A program made the translations under genes and the position numbers. 61,800 nucleotides of DNA from a virus: positions 1-61,800 of IMG/VR virus record IMGVR_UViG_3300006789_000022; one strand, 5' to 3'. Under the pieces are notes generated by a model. That model was not told the DNA's origin. It saw only the letters and a program-made list of their open reading frames with translations, and did not search any database. Shown piece by piece: positions 16,356 through 29,300 of this stretch. Positions within the stretch are counted from its first letter, which is position 1, and every line of letters starts with the position of its first letter.

Positions 16356-18452
16356 ATGGCTAAAGTCACTGTTACTGACGCAGAAGTTCAGAAAATTCTG
16401 CGGAGGGTTCTAAACGAGAAGACGGGCAAGACCTCCGCAAAAGAGCTTAAAAAGCTGGCCCAGCGGTATAATCTCACCCGCCCGAAGGGGCAGGGAAAAG
16501 GGAAGGGGGCGCTGCAAAACTTAGCTCGTCAGATCGCCGTGCATGAGAAAACGCACCGTGCGAGGTCTTTCCGCAGGCCGACCCCTGAACAAAAAAAGAT
16601 CATTGAAGAACATCGCAGGCAAAGAAAGGTAAAGCTCAAAGGATTTGGTAAAGGACTGGGCAAGACTGCGGTGGCGCTGGGCAAAAAAATACCATACTAT
16701 CATGCCGTGCGGGCATTGGAGCAATTCTCCGATGAAGATGTGATCCCTGTTCTTGGGGCAGGAAGAGAATCGACATTTGAGGGGTTTCAGAAAAGGGGGG
16801 TAAGGCTTCCGTGGAGCGATAAACGAGTCTTGACCCGTGATATCGCCTTCGATCCAGAGAGTGACGCGGCGGGGTGGAAGATCCCTTTGCTCGAAGAGGA
16901 GGTTACGCCAACTATTACACAAGCCGTGAAAGGTCCGCTCGACCCTGTCGGAGCCATGTCTTCGTTTTATCAGGCTGGTCCGAGGGTAGTAGAAGGATTG
17001 GGGGATATTATTGGACAAGCGGGGGAGGCTGCGCCGTCCGCCGCCCAGCTTAAATTTCTCGCCGAGGCAGACACCAATGACGACGGCAAGATATCTGCCG
17101 AAGAACGTGCCGTTGCTCTTAAAGAACACGCAGAAAGACCCCCCACGCTCGGTGCTTCGGCCCTTGTGGCGATGCAGAAGGGGAGGCGGGCGGCTGCGGA
17201 CGCGGAGTATCTCAAAGATGTCCCCGCTGATCTGCGGCCAACAGGCCGCGACAAGTGGTTTTACGGTGGTGCGGGGGACGCTGAATTCAAAGACAAGGAA
17301 GAGGAAGCTATATTTGGTCATTTTAGAACTCAACGAGGAAGTGAACTTCTTCCGAAGATGGAGGAGATGCTACGGGAGCAACACGAAGGCACCCGATTTG
17401 AGCGTAAGGCCGAAGAAAACCTTGGAACAAGGGCCACCGTGAGCCGTTCGTCTTACACAAAGGAGAGGGGCGAGCCAGCCATAAAATACGAACCAGAAAC
17501 CGACGAGTTTTTCAATTCAGACGACAGGGCAGCCTTCCGCAAGGCAGCCCTCGACGGCACCTTGGTTGAGATGTTTGACACGGACGGCAGCGGTGGGCTA
17601 TCCCGTTCAGAAAAAGAATTATACTTTGACAAGACAGTTGGCTTCAAGGCGGGCGGGCCAGTCGCCGCTAGAGAAGCGGCAGCCAAAGCAGCCGAAGCAG
17701 CCGACTTCATCCCCGCACCCTATGAGGGTGACCTCCCCGTCCACGCGGCTGGGTCTGATTTTGACCGCCCTGAGTATGACGGGACTGTCGGCGAACAGAA
17801 CTGGATGGGAGAGCCAACAGAGCCAACAGAGCCAACAGAGCCAACAGAGCCAACAGAGCCAACAGAGCCAACAGAACCCCCGCCCACTACAAGGGAATAC
17901 GCGGCCATGATGCGGCAGGCCATTGGCAACGAGGCGATTGGCATAGAAGAACGCAACGAGGTCATGCGGACAATCAGGGATGAGATGATCAACCAAAATC
18001 TCACCTCCTTTGAAGAGTTCAATCAGATCGGTCGCCAGATGCTGGAAGAGGCCCCCGCCCGAAAAGCTGCCGCACACGTAGCTTACCTCCGGTCCCCCGC
18101 AGGGAGCGACTGGGTAAAGACACCGGGCCTAGATAGCCTTGCAGCTTTGCAGAAAGCCCCCTTCGGAAGAGGCACCGCATTGGAAGGTTCCGTCGGTGGA
18201 CTCAAAGATGAGTCCCGCCAACTTGAATCCACAGGTGGGAGACTCCGCCGTAAGGCGCGTGAACTGGAGGGCATGGGTCACCGCTCTGTCGCGGCCCAAG
18301 TCCGAGCCGCAGCACCCCGCCGACCCCTCATGTCCCAGCGGGATCGGCTAGAACTGGAAAAAAAGAAAAAGGCCCTCGCAGCAGAACAAGCAGCAGCACA
18401 AGCACTCATCAGCAAAGGTGAAGAAAATATCAACGCAAACATAGTGTCGTAG
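16356..18452 (+). CDS. Probable internal virion protein with two EF-hand loops
   Basis: A 698-residue mostly helical, charged protein. Two canonical 12-residue EF-hand calcium loops are present: residues 239-250 (DTNDDGKISAEE) and 408-419 (DTDGSGGLSRSE), each with the coordinating residues at positions 1, 3, 5 and 12. An (EPT)7 tandem tract follows at about 486-506. Near the C-terminus (about 655-668) is RPLMSQRDRLELE, which recurs in the next protein. The basic N-terminus could bind DNA. Calcium sensing during assembly or entry is an inference. It is three bases upstream of the next gene. Confidence 0.65.
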   Translation: MAKVTVTDAEVQKILRRVLNEKTGKTSAKELKKLAQRYNLTRPKGQGKGKGALQNLARQIAVHEKTHRARSFRRPTPEQKKIIEEHRRQRKVKLKGFGKGLGKTAVALGKKIPYYHAVRALEQFSDEDVIPVLGAGRESTFEGFQKRGVRLPWSDKRVLTRDIAFDPESDAAGWKIPLLEEEVTPTITQAVKGPLDPVGAMSSFYQAGPRVVEGLGDIIGQAGEAAPSAAQLKFLAEADTNDDGKISAEERAVALKEHAERPPTLGASALVAMQKGRRAAADAEYLKDVPADLRPTGRDKWFYGGAGDAEFKDKEEEAIFGHFRTQRGSELLPKMEEMLREQHEGTRFERKAEENLGTRATVSRSSYTKERGEPAIKYEPETDEFFNSDDRAAFRKAALDGTLVEMFDTDGSGGLSRSEKELYFDKTVGFKAGGPVAAREAAAKAAEAADFIPAPYEGDLPVHAAGSDFDRPEYDGTVGEQNWMGEPTEPTEPTEPTEPTEPTEPTEPPPTTREYAAMMRQAIGNEAIGIEERNEVMRTIRDEMINQNLTSFEEFNQIGRQMLEEAPARKAAAHVAYLRSPAGSDWVKTPGLDSLAALQKAPFGRGTALEGSVGGLKDESRQLESTGGRLRRKARELEGMGHRSVAAQVRAAAPRRPLMSQRDRLELEKKKKALAAEQAAAQALISKGEENINANIVS
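17811..17873 (+). repeat. 9-bp tandem repeat coding (Glu-Pro-Thr)7
   Basis: Seven perfect copies of GAGCCAACA in a row, in frame, inside the EF-hand protein gene. It encodes an extended, stiff acidic linker. Copy number should vary by slippage among relatives. Confidence 0.95.
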
Positions 18453-18454
18453 CC

Positions 18455-19345
18455 ATGTCAGATTTTTTAAATAGTGTCGAAAAAGCACTACGCACAGTAG
18501 CCCCAATTCCGTCCGCTGTTGGGCGCGGAATCGGGCGGGCAGTTGGGAAGAAGAAAGCGGCTTCTGATCGGGAGAAGGAGAAAGAGAAGTATCTCGCCGA
18601 ATACGGTGAGAGCTTCAAGGAGCGTACCAGAGAGGATGCTCGGGAATTCCAGAAGATGCAGAAAGAAGGTAAGATTCCCTTGGATGTGAAATTCAATCCG
18701 CCTCCGGGCATCGCTACAATGCGCGATTACGAGGATCTCTGGTCAGACGATTATAAACAAGCACGAGAACGTGGTCGGAGAGAAACAGTCGCCCTGCAAG
18801 AGCAACTGAAAAGGCTAGGCCATGATCCGCACGGTGATTGGAAAAGAAAACGAGACCGCGAAAAATTTGAGGAATCCCTTCTCGGACGCGCTGCTGATCC
18901 AACGGACCCCCTTGACCCCTTGGTGCAGGAGCACCGATTGCGCGAAGCTGAAGATGCCGCCGCCCAACGGCAAAGGCTCCTTGAAAAAGAAGAACCACTT
19001 GAAGACTTTGACCCTCGCGGTGAGGAGCCACGCACACCGGAAAAACCGGACGCACTTGGGCGTTCCATGGCGCGTGGGTTTGACAAATTTCACTCCGCAC
19101 TGGGGTTTGAAGCGGCGAGTCCCCCCATCGACCCGTTTACTAACGAGCCTGTGGAGCCTGTGGAACTTAGGGGGCGACCGCTCATGTCCCAGCGGGACCG
19201 GATAGAAATGGAGAACAATAAAAAAACTACCCCCCTGCCTAAAGGCAAGGGGTCTATCGACCCAAGCTTGCTCCCCGACAAGAAGGCGACGTTAAGGGGA
19301 GAACGCCGGAAGCAAAAAAAGCAACAGCACAGACGCAGAAAGTAA
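18455..19345 (+). CDS. Charged probable internal virion protein, 296 aa
   Basis: A 296-residue, very charged helical protein. The first 40 residues are short and basic, then Glu/Lys/Arg-rich helices follow and a Lys/Arg-rich tail ends the protein. Residues about 241-255 repeat the motif RPLMSQRDRIEME found near the end of the preceding protein, almost identical at DNA level over 27 bases. The stop TAA is followed at once by the next ATG. The shared motif suggests a common binding partner in the virion. Confidence 0.55.
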   Translation: MSDFLNSVEKALRTVAPIPSAVGRGIGRAVGKKKAASDREKEKEKYLAEYGESFKERTREDAREFQKMQKEGKIPLDVKFNPPPGIATMRDYEDLWSDDYKQARERGRRETVALQEQLKRLGHDPHGDWKRKRDREKFEESLLGRAADPTDPLDPLVQEHRLREAEDAAAQRQRLLEKEEPLEDFDPRGEEPRTPEKPDALGRSMARGFDKFHSALGFEAASPPIDPFTNEPVEPVELRGRPLMSQRDRIEMENNKKTTPLPKGKGSIDPSLLPDKKATLRGERRKQKKQQHRRRK

Positions 19346-20335
19346 ATGGCTGACTTCTCATATGGCGACGACATCGCCCCGATGAAGGGCGAATACTTTG
19401 GTATGCGCCCCGTATCCACGCGCATGTCGGAGTATCTCTACGAGCAATACGACAGGCCGATGATGCAGATGCAGGCCGAACGTCGTAAGGTGCAGGCTCA
19501 GGATCTGGCCTTCCAACGGGCGCAGCTTGAGTTCGACAAGGCCAAGGAAGATAGTCGCAGGCAGCAGGAAGAGGCGGACCATTTGGCCGTCGTGTCCGCG
19601 CAGCTATCCGAGAGCCTTAACTCAGATATGAGTAATTTTGATAAAGTGAACCTCATCAATCAGACCCGCCAAGACTTGTATACCAGCAAGCCCAGACTGG
19701 CGGGCAGTCCACTTTTCAAGGGGCTGTTCACTAGCGCGACACAATCCGTGGCTGGGACTGAGGCCCAGCAGGATTACTACATCCCGCAGATGACCGCTAT
19801 ATCGTCCCTCGGGGATGTGCCTGCCGCCGAACAGCTTGCCGACGCGGACGGCATCAGGACTGAGAAGGAGAAAGGTCTCATAGAAGTCACGAGGGCGCAC
19901 GCGAAAGCACTCAGCGGCAAAGCGGCCACCACCCAGAGGGGCAAAAGGCTCGGCGCGGACATTGCCGATCTCAAGGACAATATTGCCATCGTCCGGCGTT
20001 TGGGCAAGGCGGGGACAACGAAACCGGAAACTGAAGAAGAAGAGGAGAGCTTCGATCCGCTTGAGCAAAAAGAGTCAAAGTTGGGGATGACCAAGGAGGA
20101 TGTGCAGCAAATGTCGGGCATCGCAGACACATACCTTACCGGAAAGGCCCTTGAACAATATAACGATGCCGATCACTTCTACGACGTAGGGTCTAGGAAA
20201 AATTACCTGCTCGACCAGCTAATGGCGAAGCGTATGCAGCTATTCGACGAGCTATATGGCGAGTCCACTTTCGTCCCCCCTGAAAGTAAGGTGGTGCAAG
20301 AAGATACCAGATCCCGTTTTCAAACCAAGCGTTAG
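19346..20335 (+). CDS. Coiled-coil probable internal virion protein, 329 aa
   Basis: A 329-residue protein with a long coiled-coil segment at about residues 28-110 (RPMMQMQAERRKVQAQDLAFQR and on), an Ala-rich helix, an acidic hinge (ETEEEEESFD) and a basic end. It starts exactly at the preceding stop and lies 31 bases before the giant gene. Podoviral ejection proteins upstream of the largest internal protein often look like this. The role is inferred. Confidence 0.55.
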   Translation: MADFSYGDDIAPMKGEYFGMRPVSTRMSEYLYEQYDRPMMQMQAERRKVQAQDLAFQRAQLEFDKAKEDSRRQQEEADHLAVVSAQLSESLNSDMSNFDKVNLINQTRQDLYTSKPRLAGSPLFKGLFTSATQSVAGTEAQQDYYIPQMTAISSLGDVPAAEQLADADGIRTEKEKGLIEVTRAHAKALSGKAATTQRGKRLGADIADLKDNIAIVRRLGKAGTTKPETEEEEESFDPLEQKESKLGMTKEDVQQMSGIADTYLTGKALEQYNDADHFYDVGSRKNYLLDQLMAKRMQLFDELYGESTFVPPESKVVQEDTRSRFQTKR

Positions 20336-20366
20336 CTGCTAACCCACATATCCCATCGCGTCAGCT

Positions 20367-23300
20367 ATGTCTGAGCAAACTGATACCCCAACCGTCAACA
20401 CCCTCGGGTTCTCCGAGTGGTCAACTGAAAATGTTTATGCCGACCCGCTTGAGAGCAGGTTAAAGTTCGGGGATTATGTCCGCGAGGAGTTCATCAAGGC
20501 AGACGCGTATACCCCCGATGTCGAGACAGGAGTCCGGCAAGGGCTTGCCGATATGTTACGCGAGGGAGGGTTACTTGAGCCGGACGGAGCGAACGCGGAA
20601 GAACTGGCGCAACGCATGGAGGACATCCAGAGGGGCAAGACATTTGACCAACTCGCCCGCACCTTCCAGCAGAGCCTGCCGGAACACGGCGAAGATCAGC
20701 GGACGCTGGACAATTATTTTGCGGCTGCCGTCGAGTCGCCTTCCCCCGAATATGCTGAAGAACTGCAACCGTTACGCGAAAAGGCTGGCGACGTAGTAAA
20801 CAGGAATCGGGACCAGTTACTGCGAGTCAAGGTAGACGCAGGCGAATTGCCGATGGCCCGCCTGTCGAACGGCCAACTTATCGTAGGTGAGGCCGCCGCA
20901 CGGATGGATCTTGTAGACGCGATCAAGGCGTCGTCCGAGGGGGGCGTTGCGATGGGTGACGCGTTGGCCGCGCAGGCGCAGTTAGAGACCCCCGACGGGT
21001 TCAGTATCCCGCTGTATCGCATCCAGAGACTGGCACGGGCTACCAGACTCCTTGAAGTGGAACGCAAACAGAACGAGGATTTCGACATCCAGCTAGACGG
21101 ACTTTCCACGGAAGCTGCCCAGTCCGAGTATAGCACGATGGACTGGTTGGAGCACAAGGCCGACAACCTTGGGAGAGGAATTTCAAATTTCTTTGGCCGC
21201 ATCATGGGTCAGGGGGAAGACATCGACAAGGCAGAGGAACGCCGCGAGGCGGTAAACGAGGCACGAGGGTCCGACATTCGACAGATAGCGGCGAAGTATG
21301 CCCTCAAGTTCGACATGCGCCCCGAAGACATGGAGCTTGCGGTTGAGCAGATGGTTCTCGACAACGCGGTCAACAAGCAAATGTTTGAGTTCCACGACGC
21401 GGACGACGACGATGTAGGCAAGAATTTGCGGATAGGGGGTTACGGCCTCCCGACCATGTCGGTGCAGGCGATGATCAACAAGGATGTCTTCGACAAGACC
21501 CTTGCCGCAAACCCCGAGCTTAGTGGAGAAGTTAAAACCATGCTTAACAAGCAGCGCATCTCGCATCTTCGATCCGAGTTCACTCAGCTTGACAAGTTCC
21601 TGTCGGACTACGGCTCAAGCGTGTCCGATGAGTGGAACAAGGCGCTCATCGCTGGGCGCACTGCTGGCGTCGAGGACTACAAGATTCTTGAGGGGTTCGT
21701 CGCGGACAAGGACAACTACAACGAGTTTGCCGAGAGGGCTGCTGGAATTGGCATGTCATTCCTGAACGGAGTTGGCCAGTTGTTCGCCGCTATCCCAGCC
21801 GCGTTCGGGTTTGATCCGGCGCAAGATTACTTGGCCTCGGTCAGCCAGAAGAACGCAGACCGCCGCCAACTCGCCGCTGTTTTTGGGGAGGAATTTGGAC
21901 TCCTGCAAGACGCCGCCGAGACAGCATTCCCCATGTTGATTGACATTGGGGCGACCGTCCTCCTCGCAGCCGCGACTGCCCCCGCTGGTGGTGCTGGTGG
22001 TGTGGCCTACGCGTCCCTCAAGGCCGGAGGAACTGCCACGGCCAGCATGACCGCCAAGGGCATGTTCAAGTCGATAACCTCAAACGTGTTCAGGAAGACC
22101 GGAGCCAAGTCCACCGTCGCTCAGGCGGAGGATCTGCTTGAAGCAAGCCTGATCAAGGGGACCAAAGAAGGGGCCGTTGACATCCTCAACGCCTACAACA
22201 GTAAACTCTCTGCCCACTTGGGCAACCTTCCCGCCATCTTCATCCCTGCCGCAACCCGTTCCGGTTCGGCAACCTACGGGGCGGTATACAATCAACTGAA
22301 GCAAGACCCCAGCGTTTCCGAAGAAGACGCGCACGACAGGGCGCTCGGGGCCATGCTCATGGCTGGCACGTTCACCGGAGTTCTCACGGCGGCGTTCTCT
22401 ACTATCGGACGCGGCGGGGTGGAAGATGCCCTGCTCAAGGGTCTCAGCTACAAGCAGATGAAAAGAGCGGGTGAGGAGATCACAGGTAAGCTGGGGGGCG
22501 ACTTCTTGAGCGCAGCGCAGAAAGCGATCAAGACGACGATGAAAAAATACTCATTTGGCGGGGTCAAGGGGCTGGCCAAAAATGTGTTCGACGAGGGTGT
22601 TGAGGAGAGCATCGACGAGTTTGTCAACGGGCTTGTCACTGACGCGGCCCTGCACGAGGACACCCCCATGCTGGAACGGCTCCAGCAGACTTGGCACGCG
22701 TTCGTCTTGGGCGGGATTATGGGAGGCTCCGTCCCCCTCGTCCAAAGAACCTTCCGCGCCCTGCAACCAGACGTTCTACGGGAACGGGAAAAGACTTCAT
22801 TCTACGAAGATGTTTTGGAGGAAATGTCCGCAGACCTTACCGCGAATGGTGCTCCGGTAACTGCACAATATGTTAACATGGTAGTGTCCGACATGCGGCG
22901 GAAAGACGCACGGGCATCCGTGATCCCGTCTCTTGAAGAACAGGAGGCCGAGCTTGGGAGGAGGGAGCCGGAAGCCACCGAAGAGGGGACACAACTCCCG
23001 TCCGGCATAACACCGGACCCAGAAATGGAGGCGTTGCTTGAGGAGAAAGTCAACCCCGACTCCGCTGCAAGGGCCGTGAACAATGTTCTCGGCAGCAGCG
23101 TTCCGGCTGTCGCTGGGGCTGACCCGACGACCGTGGAGGCCAAGGGGAACCTGATGCACCAACTGGAGTTGCCAGTTCAGGAAGCTGGCGCACTCGAAAA
23201 CTCGGACCACCAAGCGGTGCGTAATTTAATTCCTCGTCGCACCGAAGGCGTGGAGCCTGACGTATTTGAAGGAACCCGCCCGCCCAAAAAGAAGGCCATC

Positions 23301-26300
23301 ATCGACCCCGCCCGCGCCGAAGAGGCCGAGGCGATTGAAGTCGGGTTCAGGGAAACTGTCCGGCAGATCGACGAGGCCGAGGCCCTCTACAAGAAGATGG
23401 ATCAACAGGTAGCGGGGGCTGAAGTCGCGGGCGAATCTTCTGTCCGGCGGGCGCTGGAGCAGCGGGTCCGTGAGGGTAAGGCCGTAAGCCCAGAACAAGC
23501 TATCGAGTTAAGGGGGGAGGCATTCAAGGACCGCGTCCTCGCCTTGAAAGACCTCAAGGTTGAACAGAAACTGGAATCTCCCGAAACGAGACTCGCCGCA
23601 CTCTACGAGCAGGAATATGCCCAGACTGAGGAAAGACAACGAGAAGAAGATTTTCGCGACAACTTTGGCCCTGAAGACCTTGAAACAGGCGCTATGCGCC
23701 AGAACAATACGGTAGCTGTTGATGGTATTATCCGAAGCGGGTTCCCACAGGTTCTAACTGTAGCCAAACTCAAACGATTGGGCATCCCCTTTAACCAAGA
23801 CACTACGTCGGCAGTATTTCTTCGTGAGGCGAACCACCAGATTCAAAGACAAATCTCTGAAGCATACCCCAAGCTCCCTGTGACCCGTCCAGAAGGCGGA
23901 TTCGCCCTCGACTCGGCGTATGGCCAAGGGAAGGTATTCTTGGACAGAGTCGGTCGCGGGCAGTTTAACAACGACCCCCTCACCATGCTAAGTCTCCTTG
24001 AGACGGGAGCGTCCATCGTTGTCGATCCGGCCCATTTGGATTCCCCAACCCTGAACCCCGCGTTCAGGTTCGCTCGCGTTGGTGACAACGTGGTCGTGTC
24101 CGACATCATGGTCCCCGAGTCCGGTGGCCTCGTGTCCGCGCTCACCCCCACAGACCGCGCTCTGGTTCTCCAGCCGGACTACACACGGGTCGTTGATCTG
24201 GTTGAGCGGGTGCTCACGCTACGCGACGAAGGGTTAAGGGAGCCGGATGCAGTAATCGACTCTCCGTTTGAGCCGAACACGCAAACGACCGCGCAAGAAG
24301 TCCTGACCCAACTGGAAGAAGGAGTCGGTATTGATAAGTTTGTCACCCCCAACACTGGGGAACTCGCCCCTGAATTTGCTGAATCCGCCCAGATAGAATT
24401 ACGTCTCAGGGCGCAGGAAGCGTTGTTCACTGACGGCAAGGTGTCTCTCGTTGGGCTTGGCCGAGAAGTTGCCGACACTTACATGGCCGAGCAGACGGCC
24501 CGCCTCAAGCACTCCAAGGAGTCGTTCGTGGCGTCGGTGTCGGTGAACGAAGCTGCCGACCTTCAAGCAGACCCCGACTATAACGCGGCATCTGAAGTTG
24601 AAGATACCTACACCCCATTCCCAGAGAACGCCCCACCACCATTCCCCGAGTCGGGCATATCCAATCTCCTCAACGAGGCCCACGCCGACGCGGTCGCGGC
24701 CTTGGACGGAGATTCCAACCTGCGGCAGAGCGTAGTCCTCCTCGTCCAGAACGAAGTGTTCAACACCTCGTCTATTGATTTCAACAGGACTTCTACCAAA
24801 AGACTGTGGAGTTACGTTGTCCAGTGGATGGCGCAGGGGAACCACAAGACGAGTCCGGCCAGCATTGAATTCCAGAAAGCCCTGAAAGGGCGGCGGTTTG
24901 AAATGGGTACTCCCGTCAGGGAGGCTCTGCAACTAATGGCGTTGTCCTCTGCGTCCGTGGAAGGGACGCCCAAGACCGACGCAGCTTACCGTGCGTTCCT
25001 CCGCGACAAAATCCGTGGCCTCAAGGGCGGTGCCGAACCGTCAGATGCGGAAGTATTTTCGTTCCATAACTATGTTCGTGGGTCCGTCGGGGCGTTGCTG
25101 CTCCGGTCGCAGCCCTCGGGCATGAGCAAGGCCCATGACCAGAAGACTAATAAGAAGGCCATCGCCGCGCTGGGTCTGAAAGACGGAGACCCCGAGTCCA
25201 TAATTGAGGCCCTAGAACGGATCGTCGGTGTGTCTGACCGCGCCCAGAAGGAATACGACTCCCATCTCGTGTCCATCGCACGACTGCTGCTCCAGTCACC
25301 CGACTTCATCAGGAGCATTGAGTTGTCGATTGACGAGACCGACCTGAACTACGCTGGGAAGTTCGACACATTGACTGACGGCACCCCTGCTATCTCAATA
25401 AACATTAACGGACATAACCCGAGGGGGGTGGCCGACACGCTCGTCCACGAGTTGATCCACGCGTATGTGACTGGCGTCACCAGAAAACCAGCCGCCCAGC
25501 AAACACGCCAAGAGGCAGCCGCGATTGGGTTGTTGGAAGGAGTAATCGCCGACATTCGGGCAGACTTCAAGGCAATATCAAACCAAGAAACTACGCCCGT
25601 TGTTTTCTCGCAACGCGCCGTCCCTAGCGTAATGGGCCGTGGCAGGGTCTACAAGTATCACGACACCCGTGTGTATGACGCCCTTGCCAACGTGGATGAG
25701 TTCGTCGCGCACTTCCTTACGTCCACAGATTTCCAGAAGTTCGTCAAGACCATGCTGGCCGACAGGAATGCCCCCGCATTATACAGCAGGTTTGAACAAG
25801 TTGTTGCGGCCATTCGCTCATTTTTTCTGGGGGCAAACCCCGAGTTTGACTCGGCGTTCTCTGCCGTTCTGGATCTGTCGCATTCTTCTGTTCTGGCGGC
25901 TGGGCCGAGACGCCGCAGTAGGCGCAAACTGATTAGTGTGGAGGAGTTCCTTACCTTGCCGAACAAGGAGTCCCGCACCGCGAAGGACTTCGTCGCGGAC
26001 AGCGTCTTCCCGACGGACCCCGCCACCAACAGCACGACTTCCAAGGAGCCAGTGACGACCGAGTCCATCGTGGGCAAGATCGCGGAAGATGTCTCCCGTT
26101 CACAGCAGGAAGCTGTGAGACTTTCTTCCGGCGTGCAGGGGGCCACCGGAGTTGACGTTGATGCCCAGCAACGCGGGCGGGCAAACGTGGAGCGACTCCT
26201 GTCACTCATCAGAAACCGCATCGTGCCACCTGAGATGCGTATGGAGGTTGATACCAGCAAGCGGTCGGTGGACGCGGACGGGAACATGGTCGCCCCGCCG

Positions 26301-29300
26301 ATGATGTATGTGGACTCTAATACTGGAACCTTGATCGTGAACCCATTGGAACTGAGTGGGTTGTTGAAAGAATTTCAGGCTAACAATGGGGGCAGGCCCC
26401 TTTCCATTCGGACTCAGATGAACATCACCGCTGTGATTGCGAACGAGGAGATCGCACACGCGGCCTCGGTAGCCACGATCACGAAGGCCGAGCGGGACGA
26501 ACTTATCAATGGAATGACCTTCGCCGACGCCGAGGAGACCGTGAGCAACTACGGCGACGAGGGCAACGTAGGCAACAGGGAGCGCCTCCTTGAAGGGTGG
26601 CGGAACGGAGACCCCGCCGCGCAGCGTGAAATAGTGGAGGAGAGGCTCCGGCAACACGCCCAGAAGGTAACGAGGGGCTTCACTACCGAGGAGGAGATCG
26701 CGTTCCTCCGCAGGAACCCGAACCTTGTCCAACAAATCATCCGTTACTTCCAACGGTTCCTGAAGAAGCTCGGCTACTACAGGTCTCGCCGCGACATAAG
26801 CCCCCAGATGAGGACGGCGGTTGACCGTGTGGTGAATGAAATCAGGGCGCTGGAGGCGGGTTACCGATACTCCACGAACCTCAAGCCGTTCGACCCGAAC
26901 AACCCTGAATCTGTCATCGAGCAGTTCAGGAAGCAGGCGAACATGAACAAGCCCATCGAGCGGGCTGATGAGCCGAGGGAAGCCGAACCCGCGATGGCGG
27001 CTTCAGGGATCACGGCTCAGGTTCCAGCAGACGCGGGGGAAGTTATTGACGCCCGTGGCTGGACGAAGGTTGGCAGGCAACTTGGGTCTAACATGGGTGG
27101 GGTGTATGAAGACGGGGAGGGGAATAAATTTTACTTCAAGGAAAGCAAGTCACCAGAACACGCCCGTAACGAGGTGCTGGCCACGATTCTTTACGAAACC
27201 GCAGGCGCTGACATCCTCCCCATCCGTCTGGCGACGGGCAAGAACGCAGCAGGAGAGGACGTTCTGGGGACGGCCTCCGAGTGGCGTGAGGACTTCACGG
27301 ACTTCGATCCACAAGATCCGGCCATGCGTAAGGCCGCCTTCCCCGACTTCGCAATCCACGCGTGGTTGGCCAACTGGGACGTTGTCGGGTTGGTATATGA
27401 CAACCTCATGGTTGACGGTGAAGGGAACGTGGTTCATGTGGACACGGGTGGCGCACTCAAGTTCAGGGCGCAGGGTGAACCGAAGGGCGGTGCTTGGAAC
27501 GAGGGGGGTTCCGAGTTTGCAACGCTACGGGTGATGGGGCAGGCAGGCGAAGTGTTTGGTGGCATGTCCACCACTGACCTCCAGAACAGCGCGAACGAGC
27601 TACGCAAAATGTCCGACGATGTCATCCGGTCTGCGGTCGAGCGCGTGATGGGCGTGGGGGCCGACGGCACCGACATGGCCAACACCCTTATTGCGAGACG
27701 CAATAATATACTTAACGTGGCGTTCGGTGAGGGCCAGTTCGTGTCCTCCGGTATTACCGCTGGCCGCGACGTTCAGCAGCAAGCTGGGGTTACTCGTGGC
27801 GGGTTGAATTCCTTCGCCCAGAAAGTAGAAACCGGAGTGGTCTCGGCAAGTATGGCCGCCGACACACTGGCGAGCCTCCCGAACAGCGACCGGAACCGAG
27901 CCACAGAACTACTACACAAGCGGACGAAGTTCATGCGAGCGTTGTGGGCTGCTCTGGGCCTTAGCCAAGACACGTTCCAAGACAGGCAGACAAGACTTAG
28001 CAATTTCCGTCGGGCTTTGAACCGTCGGGCAGACGACCTCGACGCCACTACCCAGAAACAACAAACCCCTGTTATTGGGGACGATGTCCGCAAGTTCGAT
28101 CCGGTGGACCGCCAAGCTGCCAAGGAGCTTTCTAGGGGTTTGGCTTCAGGGATCACGGTCGGTGACTTTGATTTCGACGGCGTCTTCCCTGAAGGTCTTG
28201 AATATGATAGGTTTGAAGACGGCAGGTTCCGAGGGACTCCACTCCGCAAGTTTCAAGAGGGGATGCTGTCCGAAGGAGAAAAGCCTTCGGAAGACCCCCT
28301 AACAGAAAAGGACGTCGAGGAACTGGAGGAACGCCTAAAGAAACTAACCGTCGAGGGCGAGGTAGGCCGCTACTGGTATGAAGACGCCGCCAAGAAGATT
28401 CTCGAAATAACCAACGGCAATGTTGTCGAAGCCGAAAAGCTCATCGCGTTGTTGGCTATCTACTCCCCGCAAACCGGAGTGCAGGTTAATACCTATTTCG
28501 CTATTCGGGGTTACGAGCAACACGCCAATAAAGTCTCCCGCAAAGACTATAAGGTTAAAACTGCGGTTCAGGATAACAAAGCTCGTGCCGTCCTATACGA
28601 CAACAGAGATTGGGTAGGCCGGAAGACGGACAATTTCTACAAGAACATCATGTTCCACATCGTGCAGGAAGCGACACCGGAACAACTGAGGGCGATGCGT
28701 ATCGACACCGCGTTCTTGGAAGACATCCAGCAACCAGTCACCGTGGACATGTGGGTCTACAGGGCCTTGGGCTACGATACTATCGGGCTGACCGACAAAG
28801 AAGGGAAAGGTCCGTTCGGGTTTTCTGAGAAGATGATCAACCGCCTCACCTACTCCCTGAACCAGAACCTTGCCGAGGGGGAACCCCGATACGAGGCGCA
28901 CCAAGTGCAGGCGATGATCTGGACCGCGATCAAAGCGCGTTCCGAAAACAAAGCGGTCAAGAAGAAGACAGAAGCCGAAAGCATAGCGGCGGGGGACTTG
29001 GTCAGAAGAGGCAAAGAGCGCATCTTCGTCAGGCGGAAAGTGATCAAGATGGTCAAGGGGGAGGAAACAGAAGTCATGTCCGATGCGCCATCTGAGCGAG
29101 ACCACCAACGTAGGTGGACAGAGAACGCACTGGCCGCAACCGGAGTTGATTTCGTTGAAGCGTCCCGTTCTTTCGATTACTTCGTAAACTCGATGGGGCT
29201 GTTGGCAACGTGGGAAGTAATCGCGTCCGAGCAAACAGAGATGGGGAAACGGCTCGCGGCTATGTCTATCGACGAGAAAAGGTCGTTCACGGAGCAAGCG

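Noticed and set aside
17811-17873. Short tandem array considered as CRISPR-like
   Set aside because: Units are 9 bp, contiguous without spacers and in frame, coding Glu-Pro-Thr.
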